A DNA stretch of 64,000 nucleotides from Pisolithus tinctorius (GCA_024663395.1 JANFAH010000001.1:4402001-4466000); one strand, 5' to 3'; shown: positions 9,904 through 21,605, counted from the stretch's first letter. The notes: generated by a model not told the origin, from the letters alone. A program made the numbers and translations.

Positions 9904-11796
9904 ATGCCCCAGACTCGGTCAGCCACTCGTTTGAGCACCTTGTCGAGAGGGACGGGCGAGAAACCATCTCAGACGCTGTCGTCCAAACGAAAGATCGGCC
10001 CACTACACGGTGACGATGATACTACCCCTAGCAAGAAGAGATCGAAAAAACAAAGCCGCACCGAACGTAGTGTCGCTTCGGGTCCACTGCTACCATTGGA
10101 CGGATACAGTGATCAGTCAACTATTGACGCAGTCCTTACCTTCTCGTTCGAGGATGCCAAAGCACACCTTATCAACGTTGACCCCCGTTTTACAGAATTG
10201 TTCGAACAGCTGAAATGCAAACCGTTCGAACATCTCGAACAAGTTCATCCATTCCGGTGCGTACCCAGTGACAGGCAGCGTTCTTGGTTGTCTCAGTAGT
10301 TGGTGTGTTCGAACTTGCAGCTCGCTCGTGCAATCAATCTTGTGAGATTACGTTGTAAAGGTGTACAAGAGAACCTTTGGCTGATTGGCGACGTGTCAGA
10401 GCTCAACAGATATCCTGGCTTGCTGCTAGGTCAATCACTCATAAATTCCTTCGCCTTTATGATCCGTCACTGCCAGAGAAGCCGACGGATTTCTCGTGCG
10501 TGTATTCGTCTATGCAACCTACCCTGGATTTGTGCGCCGCGTGTGTCTGACTTTCTGTACTTCAATAGGCACGTCAAGTCACCACAGTCGTTCTTCCCAG
10601 TCCCTCACCAGGTGGCCAACACTGATATCGAAACGCTCAAATCAGCAGGTCTGAGTACACGAAAGGCAGAATATGGTATGGAGATTTTTTTTTTCCTGTT
10701 TAGATGTCCTTTTTTTGATGTTATTCTTCTCGTTGGGATGGCCGTTATTACCAATTCCAAATGAAGTTAGAGACCTCGCCACGCGTTTTGCTGACGGGCG
10801 GCTTTCAACGGCCAAACTTCTCACCGCAAGCGACGAAGAACTAGTGGAGATGTTGACGGAAGTCAGGGGAATAGGAAAGGTGAGTTCGGGGTGCTTAATG
10901 AGTTCTCCTGTTCGCCTGGGCTCTTTTCCGACGTTGCCATTTTCTGACGTTGTCGGCACGTTGACGGGCGTAGTGGACAGTTGACATGTTCGCCATCTTT
11001 ACCCTTCGACGACCGAATATTTTACCAGTGGGGGATCTAGGGATACAGAGAGGTATGCTACGGTGGTTCGGAGGGGCCGGCTTCAAAATTAGGCCGGACA
11101 AAGCAGCGCAGGAAGATACCAACATTGCTGAGAAGCCAGGGTATGCCAGGGGTGAACAAACGAAAACGACGTACACAGAAGTCGGAGTGGTAGAAGCCAT
11201 GCTATCGAATCGGACAGACGACGGCAATATTGCGTGCGGATCTATGTCTCAGTCGAATCCCGAAATAAATTCAGACTCGGGCTTCGACATGAATGGTGTC
11301 GTTGCGAAAGAGGATAGTCATACAATCTCCACGAGTGCTTCCACCGCCCTTACATCAGACCGATCTCAGGACCCCGCGGTCCCTCCCGCCACTCTCATTT
11401 CTTCGCTGATCCCTCCCCCATCGCAAGCCTTCACACCATCAAAGAGTAGTGTTCGCGATACAGCTGTTGGACAGGAAAATTCTACGGGTGGGCTCATGAA
11501 ACCATGGACTAAGCCCCTTCCTCATGGTCTCACCCCTACCGGCATGAAGAGTAGGTTGGATGGAAAGAAAGTCAAGTACGGAGTGGCATGCTCTTCGCTG
11601 TTTCCTTTTTGTGACTAACATGTGTTACTTCTGGTAGAGGAGCACTTCTCACCCCTCAGGAAATGGAAGCCCTAGCCACACAGTGGGCACCCTACCGAAG
11701 CTTGGGTGCGTTCGGGTCCAATCTTTGCGTTTCGGGGCTAATTCTCGCGTCTCCGCAGCGGTTTACTACATGTGGGCACTTACCGAACAAGACTGA
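9904..11796 (+). CDS. MAG1: DNA-3-methyladenine glycosylase (AlkA/MAG1 type)
   Basis: Excises alkylated purines in base-excision repair. Exons: 9904-10256, 10321-10341, 10400-10495, 10569-10675, 10767-10879, 10974-11575, 11638-11705, 11759-11796, total 1398 nt (465 aa). The N-terminus is a basic, Ser/Thr-rich nuclear tail (KKRSKKQSR). The HhH-GPD core follows: [40 protein letters not shown], the helix-hairpin-helix EVRGIGKWTVDMF, and the catalytic Asp in [12 protein letters not shown]. After the core comes a long low-complexity insert of about 180 residues, then [20 protein letters not shown] and [11 protein letters not shown], which closes the fold. ILAQQ stands where most relatives have ILGQQ. 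The 21-nt exon 2 and the 38-nt last exon are supported by exact motif continuity. Confidence 0.93.
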
Positions 11797-12033
11797 GACG
11801 TTACGGTAATCGTAGAGGCTTTCTTCGCATGTTCCTCACGCGTAGATTTACAGGCCCAGTGCGTATACTGTACTGCTGGTGCATACTCAGCTTTTTTCTG
11901 GCTTATGTCCTATGCACATGGAGTATTTCAGATTACCATCGAGGGGTAGTACCTATATAAGCATTTATCCTCCTTCCCGAGAAAACGATTCCGTAATGAG
12001 AAGATCCTGAATCGTGAGGCGTTATGTCAGTTA

Positions 12034-13691
12034 TTACCTGCTGAAAGCCAATGCAACAAAGGCAAAACTACTGGGCGGCGAGAAGGGTGTGTTGGGTGTT
12101 TGAAATACCGAACCACTCACCTCCGGTGCAAATGGCCACGCATCGAATGCACGCACAAGAGCTGCCCAATCTGTGGTTTCCATCTTACGTATCAACTTCA
12201 AAACATCTGCACGGGCAGGGTGGTCGGTAGGGAGAGTGGGGTCTGTAAGGTAGGAAAGCAAGGCGGTGGAACCGGGCGCCAAGTGCCTGGGTGGGCAACA
12301 CGTGAAGGTGTGAGGGATGTTCCACAGACAAATTCGGGATCATGACACACCCGATTGCACGTTCTAATTTCTTGGACTTCAGGACGAATAGTTTGCGTAA
12401 ACAGTAGTCCCATTTGTCAAGCATTCCTTTCTCAATAATCTGACAGGCCCCAAATCCTGCGTAAGCATGTAGGGTCATGGGAGAAATAAACTCTTGCCTG
12501 TCTTTTCAAGGGGTCCATAGTAACCGCCGTCATAGGAGTGACTCTGTGCCCTGGAACTACGCTTGACGGCCAGAAATGTTGGTCATACGGGAACAAAGCT
12601 TCTGGAGAGAGAGGCTGAGCAAAGGATGATACGGCTTGAGCAATGACAGAAAGCTTGCAACGATTCAATGATTCGGTGCTTGCTGACACACGCTGGGATG
12701 GGTTGTGAAGAATTCCAGCTTACGAAGTTTGAGCACTCACTTCCCATAGCCAGTCATGCATCACATAACTCATTGGAACACGACCGTACTGAAAGAGCCA
12801 GCCACCATCCGGGATAAGTCTAAGGAACTGGGCGATGAGTTGTTCTCCGTATACGGACGTCGGAAGATGTGCAATGAAGTGCAAGTGTGGATGAGCTTGC
12901 GCATTAGAATGAGACTGTCATCAAGCACATCATCAGAAAATGGCATACACTGATCCCATGGAAATGTGTTGATGTCGTTGAGGTAACCATCCGCCTCTAG
13001 CTTCTGGTAGCTATTCCAGGAATAGCCGTCTAATGGGAGTACGTGCACTCGGGAGTCCGCTGTTTCAAGTGGCTGAAATGGCCCTGTAGTATCTGCACGG
13101 GACGGAGGAGAGGTAGCCTACTTTGAGAAATTCGAGGTACGGCTCCAAATGCTCCAGGACGATGATTTTCCGTATACGTTCCTTGGGCAGAGCCATTAAT
13201 GCGCGCGTCAATACACCGGGGCCTGAGGGAATCTCAGACTTCAGTGGATTGCAAGAGAGTGAAGTCGTACCCGGGAATGCCTCGATTATGACCTTGTCCT
13301 TGGATCCCGCTGGGACAAAAGCATCAGCGACAAGCGCTGCTGACTGAAGGTTGCGCAGAAACACCCGATTACTGAAGGTTGTCCCGGCTGTTGGGAAAGC
13401 CGCTACCCACTCGTCTTGAGCTGGTAGATGGAACTTGTTGTCAGAAGTGTAAGTCGCTTTGCGCTTCCTTTGCGTTGAACGCGTTTTGGATCGAATGACG
13501 ATAGATTGACTGTCATCTCGGGATCGAAGCGTGTCAGCTGTACTCTCCTTGACTGAGTAAGGTCGAATCGTGAAGGCTATTGAGGTTCTCCTGGAAGACG
13601 GAAAGAACTCTTCAGGTGTGTTTCGCGCCTTTCCGTAGCAACACTTCACCGGAGAAACTAGTCCACGCCTGAGCGTGAACAAGAGAGACAT
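12034..13691 (-). CDS. MTF1: Mitochondrial transcription factor 1 / rRNA adenine dimethylase-like (Mtf1)
   Basis: Likely a partner of mitochondrial RNA polymerase in promoter melting, related to KsgA-type dimethylases. Exons in transcript order: 13691-13122, 13072-12949, 12895-12741, 12692-12498, 12439-12351, 12286-12034, total 1386 nt (461 aa). The N-terminus is basic and hydroxylated, like a mitochondrial presequence. The SAM-fold opening is present as EAFPGTTSLSC and GPGVLTRALMALPKERI, but loop residues differ from methylating enzymes. Later motifs are HPHLHFIAHLPTS, RCKLSVIAQAVSSF, MTAVTMDPLKRQ and WDYCLRKLFVLKSKKL. The fourth intron (12440-12497) has a GC donor (CAG|GCAAGA) and AG acceptor; without it the family motif is broken. 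The 3' end is uncertain: a GTGAGT at 12120 could start a last intron, after which the protein would end within a few residues or in a tail reaching about 11933. It converges on MAG1. Confidence 0.87.
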
Positions 13692-14101
13692 GGCGTTCTA
13701 CCAGGAAGGTATAAAGCATCGGCAGCAATGGCACTGACGCGTGGCAAAATACGCGTAGCCGGGTGGTTTTTTTCTCTTTTGACAGCTACTGTGAACAGTA
13801 CGCTGCCATCCTTCTCTCCTACCTGCTGACGTTGCGATGTTCGTACATGTGTGTCTGCTTATCATAGGCAAGTTTGTGCTCGGACAGTATATATCAACGA
13901 CCGAGCGTTCCTTGCTGACTTACCCAAGTTATCTTCTGTTGTTCGTCCTAGATATATCAATCTAATAACCTCGTCTCATCATGCGTCTTCATGTGGTTTC
14001 CACCTATCATTAATGTCGAAATACCACTTCGGCCATACCGACTCATCTAAACCCAAGAGCGTCCTTCACCATGTCGATCACATCCAGTTCGTCCTCTTCA
14101 A
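13692..14101. other. Intergenic, MTF1 promoter and F-box 3' flank
   Basis: 410 bp; the MTF1 start side (13692-13850) is pyrimidine-rich on the minus strand. At about 14044-14120 the minus strand also holds an acidic open segment that may belong to the F-box gene (see findings). Confidence 0.45.
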
Positions 14102-15403
14102 CTAGGATCTCGTCATCCATCGTGCAAGAGCATTCCGGTCGCGGAGCATGCACTCTAAGTCTTCCAACGTCACCCAGCCATATCGTATATTGCGTACCAA
14201 GGATAAGCCGGGGAAGGAAACGCACTCCAACGTGGGGCACAACTTGTGCCATCCTGTTGCCAAATTGACGAGTGCGGCGTGATCTGAGAGTGGCCCTTCG
14301 ATGCTTCGAGACATGAACGTAATGGAACGCAGATACTCGAATCCGGACATAAAAGTATCCAAGTTTTGCAAGAACTCCTGATGCGGTTGAATTCTGCAGA
14401 TTGAGAAAATGGGAGAGTTACACACATCGGTGAAAGGACCATGTCCGACATGGAGTGCAAACGAATCCAGCTTGGGTATATTTTCAGGGATTGTATTGAG
14501 TGCCTTGAGAGTCTCCGTCGTGCTTTCGATATGAGCGATTATCTGAATTGAAGATATTGGTTTGGTCGAAAATAACAGAATTTGCGTTATGATCCGCATG
14601 ATATCGTCATTCATATATTCCGGCTGCAAAAGGCAGATTTCTACGCCTCGGACAGGACGACCGGGAACAAGGGAAGACAATATAAGCGGCGTCGCAGATA
14701 TTTGTGAAATACCGGGAAGTGCACGGGGTGGAAGGATGGCATTTTTGATCAGGGCTCCCCCGAACATAACGCTACTAAGTTCGGACTGTTCCTCCATCCA
14801 TCGAGCGAAGTCATCATCCCAAGCGAGCGTCGTGCTCAATGATCTCAATCTGAATGGGCAACCGAGAAAGTATTTCGCATGGGGTCCATGGAGGAGGAGG
14901 GTCAGGTCCGTCAGTGCAGGCATACTGTGGAGAGCACGACCCAGGAGGGATAGGTAACCGCTAAGCATGTCGTACCTGGAAGTCAGGTCACATATAGATA
15001 GTCGCCGTGTGACTAAAGCAACGCTGGGATATGCTACGATCGTCTTCAGACACGGTATGAGGCGTGTTGTGTTAGGCTCTAGATCCCTGTAGAGGACTCG
15101 TTCCACAATCGCTTTTAAGCGTCTGCTTAGCGCCAGGATTCTCGCAAGTTCGGATGGACTGAGAAAGCTTATGATTTCATAAATGATTTCCGGTGGGAGA
15201 CGCAGAACTGTGTCAGGAGGAGTAAGTGCTTGGTTTCCATGCGCCGAACCCACTGAACACATACGCGGGAACGTGGACCGAGACGCAGCTCTCAGCACGC
15301 AGGCAGCTGTGCTTGGGTCTTCTCTGACTTCATTGGCGAGGTACATGAGTGCATAAGAGTAGCTTTCCGCGAGGGCCGGTGCTTCACTTGCCAGCGGTGC
15401 CAT
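14102..15403 (-). CDS. F-box protein
   Basis: A single-exon 433-aa model from ATG 15401-15403. The F-box lies near residue 75-115: LPPEIIYEIISFLSPSELAR followed by LSRRLKAIVERVLYRDLE, the typical Skp1-binding helical motif and the VLYRDL ending common in Agaricomycete F-box proteins. The rest is a leucine-rich, weakly repetitive region (MPALTDLTLLLHGP, LGCPFRLRSLSTTLAW) resembling degenerate LRRs that would bind an SCF ubiquitin-ligase substrate. I chose the internal ATG rather than the more distal one (15487) because the latter overlaps the divergent TAPT1 start codon. The model ends at 14102, but an acidic 25-residue open segment follows at once in another frame, so the true C-terminus may differ. 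Substrate is unknown. Confidence 0.8.
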   Translation of the reverse strand: MAPLASEAPALAESYSYALMYLANEVREDPSTAACVLRAASRSTFPRMCSVGSAHGNQALTPPDTVLRLPPEIIYEIISFLSPSELARILALSRRLKAIVERVLYRDLEPNTTRLIPCLKTIVAYPSVALVTRRLSICDLTSRYDMLSGYLSLLGRALHSMPALTDLTLLLHGPHAKYFLGCPFRLRSLSTTLAWDDDFARWMEEQSELSSVMFGGALIKNAILPPRALPGISQISATPLILSSLVPGRPVRGVEICLLQPEYMNDDIMRIITQILLFSTKPISSIQIIAHIESTTETLKALNTIPENIPKLDSFALHVGHGPFTDVCNSPIFSICRIQPHQEFLQNLDTFMSGFEYLRSITFMSRSIEGPLSDHAALVNLATGWHKLCPTLECVSFPGLSLVRNIRYGWVTLEDLECMLRDRNALARWMTRS

Positions 15404-15479
15404 GGTAGTGTAGTACTGGCCAGAGTGAACACTACGCGAGTGTCTCGCACGGTAACCACTCCACCATCGGTCCACCACC
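15404..15479. promoter_or_regulatory. 76-bp bidirectional promoter between F-box and TAPT1-like genes
   Basis: The start codons of the F-box gene (minus, 15403) and the TAPT1-like gene (plus, 15480) are separated by only 76 bp. Any core promoter elements and 5' leaders must overlap, so the genes are probably co-expressed or one uses a start further inside. Inference from gene positions only; no TATA box is seen. Confidence 0.55.
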
Positions 15480-17708
15480 ATGCCCACATCACCCAGACGA
15501 CCTCATCGCCGTTTCTCGTCGGTGTCGGTTGATTCTTGGAATGCCCCACAAGTAACCCGTGGCCGACGAAGGAGGTCGTCCTCTGGACCAGGACAGCGCA
15601 CGGCCGCAGCGGGTCCATCGGACGTCCCCATGCACGACGTGCGCTCTCATGATCACAGTCCCATTGAGCCCAGTGATCACGATATCCATGGGAAGCGGGT
15701 AGCACTACAAGAAGTAGGGGTGCGACCTCTCATATACACATCTCTACCACCTACGCCGATTCTGCCTTCTCCGCCTTCGTCTCCTCCGCCATGGGACAGA
15801 AACACATTTCAGGGGTCACCGAGGCCGCAGGTGAACGAACCTCTGTTCTCCCTGTGGGATTATCTTCGAGAGGAACTTCTTGCAACTGATTTTGACTCGC
15901 ATCAAGAACTCAAATGGGAGAGGGTCAGTAATTTCCTGAGCATACCATTCGCGATTGAAAAAGTGCGCTGCTTTTTGGCTTCGTTGACGTGCTCTGCTGA
16001 TGAGTTTGCCCAGATCGTTGGATTCGGATTTATCCTATGCTTGGACTCCTTCCTGTACACATTTACCATTCTCCCTATTCGCTTCCTCTTAGCGGTATTC
16101 CGCCTGCTTTCCAACATCCTCTCTCTCTCGAGATCACATCTTCCTCCTTCCCAGAAGGCCGACATTTTGCGCACCCTGTTGCTCGCGGTCTCGGTCACCA
16201 TACTGCTGCCCCTCACCGATGCCAGCAAGATCTATCACTCCATTCGCGGCCAAGATACTATAAAGTTATACGTTATATTCAATTCTCTCGAAGTTCGCAT
16301 CTCACCTCGTTTCCTCAATCTCATCACTGATTTTTGAGGCGAAAACTCCTTAGATTGCAGACAGGCTTTGTGCATCAATTGGCCAGGACATCCTTGACTG
16401 CATGTTTTCTCGTTCTACCCTGGAAGTAATTTCTCGGAAAGCAACGGTGACCCCTCATATCCTTCGCCCATTCATTTACTTTGCTCTGGCTACTTTATAT
16501 GTAGGTGAGTGTGGCGGTATTGATCGGCTCACATGCGTTGACCTACTGTCAGCTTGCCATACACTCGTCATGCTGTATCAGCTCCTTTCACTGAACGTCG
16601 CCGTGAATTCTTACGATCACGCCCTTCTTACTCTTCTCATGTCAAACCAATTCGTCGAGATCAAGGGCTGCGTCTTCAAGAAGTTCGAAAAGGACAATCT
16701 TTTCCAGATCACTTGTGCGGATATAGTGGAACGTTTCACATTATCTCTGATGCTACTCGTCGTCGCGTTTCGGAATTTGATTGAACTCAGTGGGTCAGAA
16801 TTCGACTTCACGGGAGGATTTGTTATGCCCAAAAGCTTTGGTTGGTTTCGGGGCAATAATGTGATATGGACGATATCCTATGTATGTGTTTTTCTTATCC
16901 ACCAAGACTATTGATAACGAATGATATCCAGCCCGTATTGACGGTTATAGCGTCGGAAATGCTGGTTGATTGGTTGAAGCATGCATTCATTACGAAATTT
17001 AACCACATCCGCCCTTCAGTGTACGAACGATACACGGACGTTCTGTGTCGTGATCTGGCAAGTGGAAGTAGACTAGCAGCACGCAAGGTTTGCTCTCAGC
17101 TTTTGTCAGCTCTTCACGTCATTCAATGGAATGCGTTAGCATTGCTACGTAGACCAGTCGCCCTTAGTTGCGCGTCGTCTTGGTTTCGCCTCGATTCCTC
17201 TGGCGGTTCTTGCAATTCTCATAGGTTTTCAATCATTGGGTTTTGTACCTTCTCATCGAGTCCCTTCTGAACGAACCCTGGGCCTGGACCAAATGCTAGC
17301 TGTGGAAGTAACCTATCTGGTTAAGTACCTGGTGATGGCTTTGGCATTTTGGTTGTGGTATGTGTGCTCGGGATAGGATAGTTTTGAAATACTAACAAGG
17401 CTTTTTATTTGTGCAGCTTCCTCGCCCTCAAAGTGCTCTTAGGAGTCAACCTTATATCCTACGCAAGCCGAAGAAGGGCGGGGATGGAAGCTCGTGTCGC
17501 TGCAGATGTAGTGAATGACTTTGGACGTGACCCCATCGGAGAAGGCAAGGAAGAACGCGAGTATAATAAACAGCTCAGGAAGATGGTAGACGATTGGAGG
17601 GACGACGCGGCACAGGTCGGTGAAATGGGCGAGGGGTCAGGTACAAATAAGAAACGCGTGGCATTAGAAGACCTCACACGATTTACAATGGTGAAACGTA
17701 TTTGGTAA
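15480..17708 (+). CDS. EMP65: TAPT1/EMP65 family ER membrane protein
   Basis: A multi-span membrane protein; yeast Emp65 acts with Slp1 in the ER in protecting soluble folding proteins, and animal TAPT1 affects Golgi and cilia. Exons: 15480-16292, 16354-16504, 16553-16881, 16932-17087, 17140-17357, 17417-17708, total 1959 nt (652 aa). An Arg/Ser/Pro-rich cytosolic N-terminus of about 125 residues precedes the conserved core. Core marks: WDYLREELLATDFDS, FTILPIRFL, DILRTLLLAVSV, IGQDILDCMFSR, then SLNVAVNSYDHALLTLL and SNQFVEIKGCVFKKFEKDNL, the strongest family signature, and ITCADIVERF. Spans continue to WFRGNNVIW and EMLVDWLKHAFITKFNHIRP, followed by LVARRLGFASIPLAVLAI. The C-terminus is charged. 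Start ATG 15480 is the first in frame. Confidence 0.92.
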
Positions 17709-17822
17709 ATATACATACTCGTGGTACTTGCTGTTGTCCCATAGGACAACGCAGCATAAGTTAAATTGCCATGACACTCCCAACTTGAAGCTTGATCTAT
17801 GTGCTAAGTCATATGCAGACGC

Positions 17823-18793
17823 TCAGATCCGACCAGTTGTGCAAGAACAAACGGCCCTGGGGAGGACGTCGTTCGACCAATTAGACCCAACTTCCGGAAC
17901 AAGACCCCTTGGCAGGCTCGGGCCTAATAACCGGTGATATTGTCCGTCGTACCGCGCATCCAGGGGGCGCCCGGTCCCGGCGGCCAGCTGAGCATGATAG
18001 TCAAGCCCCACCTTGGCGCATTTAAAATTCTGCATGTCGAAGCGCACCGGACGCAGATTGTAGGGGCTGTCTTCGTAAGCAGGGGGGGCCAAAGGAGATT
18101 CAGCGATCCATCTACGGGCGCGTTCACGCTCTCCAGTGTCCATGCGTTCCGCAATAGTGGCGTCTCGCGAATGCAGTCCGCTACCTCTGCCGGAACCGGT
18201 ATGGGAGGCCAGATGATGAACTTGAAAGGGATCGCTCCCATAAGAGTGTGCTTCCGTTTGTGCACGGTCCCTTGCCGCGCGACGTGGTATAACGCTACCA
18301 AGGACCACATTTTCTGGGACCACTATGTTTGTTTCATGATTCGAGTCGGGAATTGGGATGGCTTGATGAATCGCAAATTTGCGGTGTTGGCGGCCACGGG
18401 GTTGGTCTAGTAATGATGGATATCTAACTGCAGTCGGACGGGAAGGAGTGGCTATGAACGATGAATGATGAGCACCAGAAGCTCTCGACCGGCAGACGAA
18501 CGACTAGACAGACCATTGGTCACATGGGATGCGTTGTTAAGAGATGTTGCCCTCAGGGGGTTGCGAATCGGCCGTGGAGGTGGACCCGGTGGATCGGGAA
18601 ACCTGTCAAGGAGGTCGCCAAACGATCCATGTAAGCCAGCGCCGTAGGAATGTTGATGCTGAGTGACCGGCACCCCAGGCATCTGTTCAACATCATTCAG
18701 GCGACTGGTCTTGAACGGCTCTTTGGTGCGACGGACGGACTTCGAGCCTTCTCCGTCCCGCTCCTTAGGAGACTTAGCCTTCCGAAGCGGCAT
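17823..18793 (-). CDS. Hypothetical protein, two exons
   Basis: Two compatible open segments on the minus strand: 18793 down to about 18500, starting MPLRKAKSPKERDGEGSKSV (basic, Ser/Pro-rich, with PPGPPPRPIRNPL), and about 18440 down to 17823, which reads through DQPRGRQHRKFAIHQAIP to ARRWIAESPLAPPAYEDSPY and VRFDMQNFKCAKVGLDYHAQ. The intron between them is required by frame, but its donor cannot be fixed (candidates near 18507, 18489). No membrane span or known domain is visible; most of it looks disordered. It converges on the TAPT1-like gene with a 114-bp gap. I do not recognise a family. Confidence 0.5.
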
Positions 18794-20199
18794 CGATTTT
18801 GAGTGCTTGAGTAATTTTTCATGGCTGTCCTGTCCAGACCTACGATGTGTTACGACGCTACGTTACAAGGCGCGGGTTCGGGAGCTGGACTTACAACTTA
18901 AATATTTTACGGAATTGATCCATAGCGAGTGGGGGGTAAGGAGCGTAAGGAGCGAAGAGTCGGTGGATGTGCTACGAGCAGGGTCTCTGGAGAGTATATA
19001 TACGTATCTGCGCGACGGAGACCACTTCAGCCTCCGTACGTGTGTACTCTGTGATGTGACAATCGAGGCATTGTTCCCAAATGTCTGGAATCGACAGTAG
19101 CATTCACGGATGCTTTTGACTATGTGCCACTGTATCTCAATGAGTGGTGAAATCTGTCAACGGATAATTTAGCAAGTGGAAAATAGTCCGTAGTCAGCTG
19201 GGTTCAGCCGTTCCACCACAATTGTCCCCAAGGACAAAGCGACGGAGATACACTTGCTGTGGACGGTAATTACGGGTCTAAATTGGTATCATTGGCAAAG
19301 GCGAAGCCGGGAAAGGTGTCACTCACCTATCTCAGCACTGTGTTAGTTATTGTCCACAGCCCTGTGTCTGTTCGACGCCCAAAGTACAATCATGTTCAAT
19401 GATTGAGTCAGGTTTGGAAACATGACTTCAGTTTGGTCAAACGAAAGCAGTCGATGCTCATAGGTATATGTGCCTCCTGTTCCTTGGGAAGCAAAAACTG
19501 CTGGCTGAGCAATCGAGTTAGTTATTTCACGTACAGGAATATCTAATTCATCCCGACGCTTGTGCCAGGAGGACAATCATGCTTGAGATCTCATTTCCCT
19601 CAAAATCGAAATCAGCTGAAGGTTGACTAGCGTATGCACCTGTATGGAATCAACAACTAGACCATTTGATTGGAAGCGAAGGAAATGCCCACGACTTTAC
19701 GCAAGTTGATTGCTAAAACAGGGAGCGAAAAAGTCGGCACGACTATGAAGATGACGAGACGGTGCCTTCAGTTCTGCGGATTGCTCTAATTACCATCAGC
19801 CCAGGACTTGAAGAGACGACATAGTTTGGAGATCGACATCCTAGGTCGAAGATCTGACGCTATACAAGTCTTCCACGATATGGTCATTACGCTCCAGATA
19901 GGTGGTGTCGATGACATGGATGAAACATACAAATACAGTCGACACAAACTCATTAGATCCCAGGTAATGAATAGGCTTGTGTTGGGCTTGTGCACACAGC
20001 ATGTGCATAGGTTGACGAACTGCGGGGTCGGACCTTTCGAGAGTGTAGGCTGCTTGAACAGGCAATCCCCTGACGTCATAGCTTTCGTTCCATATATCAA
20101 GCAGGGGGAAGGGCGGGGTGGGCCTGACTGCGCAGACTCCATCGAAGTCGTATACACCCACCCTTCCATAGGTATCTGTTCGCTTTCAAGTCTTCTACA
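18794..20199. other. Long intergenic region, no supported gene
   Basis: 1406 bp. Overlapping open frames occur on both strands around 19786-20308 and one on the minus strand at 19343-19576 (starting MSSWHKRRDELDIPV), but none has a family match, a convincing start context or partner exons. It should contain the promoters of the divergent hypothetical gene and the PalI-like gene. Confidence 0.45.
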
Positions 20200-20805
20200 A
20201 TGGCTGCTTCTGGTGCCCTACCTGGTCTTTTCTTCTGCTTTGCTGCAATGGTTTTGCTTATTTTTGTACGTTCAGCCATTTTATCAGGCCGATCATTGTG
20301 TGTGTTAATTTCATCCCTACAGGTGTCCGTCTCAGCGCCAACGTGGAATACTATCTCGTTCCTGAATGCGAATGATATATCTTTCGGGGTGTTCGGTTAT
20401 ACCGGTTCCAAAGCACATGTTGGCTATACCTTCCCGACATCACTACCAAACACAGACAGCGACACCCTTCATGGTCTCACATACGCTCTTATCTTATACC
20501 CCATTGCGGCAGGTCTTTCTGGGATATCTGTCCTCTTCGGTCTATGTGGAGCCGGCTATCACCGTGTTGGTACCGTTTTCATGAGTTTGACCGCAGCTCT
20601 CGCCTTGCTTTGCACCCTTATCGTGTGGGTCATCAGCACTTCCCTCTTCGGTGTCTTGCGGGAAAGGCTTCAGGACGGCGGCGTCAATGCGACTTGGGGT
20701 AACGCCACTTGGTTGGGTCTTGGGGCACTCGTCTCCTTACTTCTTGGATTCTGCACCGCTGCATGCGGTGTGTTTGGAAGCTACAGACGCACAAGGCGTC
20801 TCTGA
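20200..20805 (+). CDS. PalI/Rim9/SUR7-like four-span membrane protein
   Basis: A small plasma-membrane protein of the SUR7/PalI superfamily; members act in alkaline-pH sensing (PalI/Rim9) or eisosomes. Exons 20200-20265 and 20323-20805 give 549 nt (182 aa). Four hydrophobic spans are seen: residues about 5-25 (LPGLFFCFAAMVLLIF), 85-110 (GLTYALILYPIAAGLSG), 115-140 (TVFMSLTAALALLCTLIVW) and 155-178 (LGLGALVSLLLGFCTAACG). The first extracellular loop carries the family pattern VSAPTWN...ISFLNA followed by FGVFGYT, where SUR7/PalI proteins have a W and G-x-W/Y-G motif. The C-terminus is short and basic (YRRTRRL), so it lacks the long cytosolic tail of true PalI. The intron is 57 nt. Confidence 0.82.
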   Translation: MAASGALPGLFFCFAAMVLLIFVRSAILSGRSLCVLISSLQVSVSAPTWNTISFLNANDISFGVFGYTGSKAHVGYTFPTSLPNTDSDTLHGLTYALILYPIAAGLSGISVLFGLCGAGYHRVGTVFMSLTAALALLCTLIVWVISTSLFGVLRERLQDGGVNATWGNATWLGLGALVSLLLGFCTAACGVFGSYRRTRRL

Positions 20806-21605
20806 GGCAACATCTCATACAGACGGTTCCAAGAACCTCGCCCTTTCTTGATGTTCGTTACTAAATCTGATGCCGTCAGTTTGTAATTGGAATTGCGACC
20901 GTATGTATACCAATTCGTTTTCTGTGTACAGTATTTGTAGGCTACTACCAGCGAGACCGACACTAGGTTTTGGACTTCAGCGAATTCAATGTTGTATGTG
21001 TAGTAGTGCACGACAGGTGTTCTAATAAGCCCTTGACTCTAGTTTGGCAGGAAGCGAATGCTATCACAATTGCCACGCGCTGCAGTTGTATTTGGGGCTG
21101 AGTGGATTTAGTGGAACTCACAATATATTACGGAAAGCTGGATAATGGCGCTCCCGATTGAACGGCCAAGTGCTCTCGGCGGAACGCTAAGGTACATCAA
21201 GAATTTCGGACAGTCAGTACTTGAAATGAAAGAGAGACACTAGACAGTGAGAGTGCAAAAGCTCGTCACCCAGCAAGTCCGTAGTGCACAAGTTTTTCAT
21301 GCAATATGTCCGAAGTTTGTCACCAATTCACCGAAGAACAGAGGTACAGAAGTTCATCACACTATCTGGCCCTTGGGAGTAGTACACCGTAGCCAGTCCA
21401 AAATTTTTCGCGACCAAGATCAAATGTTATTCAGCTGTTGGCCTGAAGACAGGAGGCCTGGACACAGCGACATGATGCTTAGCCAGACAGACGAAGACTT
21501 GGACATGTACACTTACAATTAGGTAGACAATCTACTTCTCTATATTGCCTTTGATCCTACTTAGCCCGTATGTCTACGCTGACATTTCTGTACCTATCAC
21601 CTGAA

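Noticed and set aside
14382..14413. A 32-nt GT-AG intron in the F-box gene
   Set aside because: It is too short for this genome's introns and its removal would shift frame and end the protein early.
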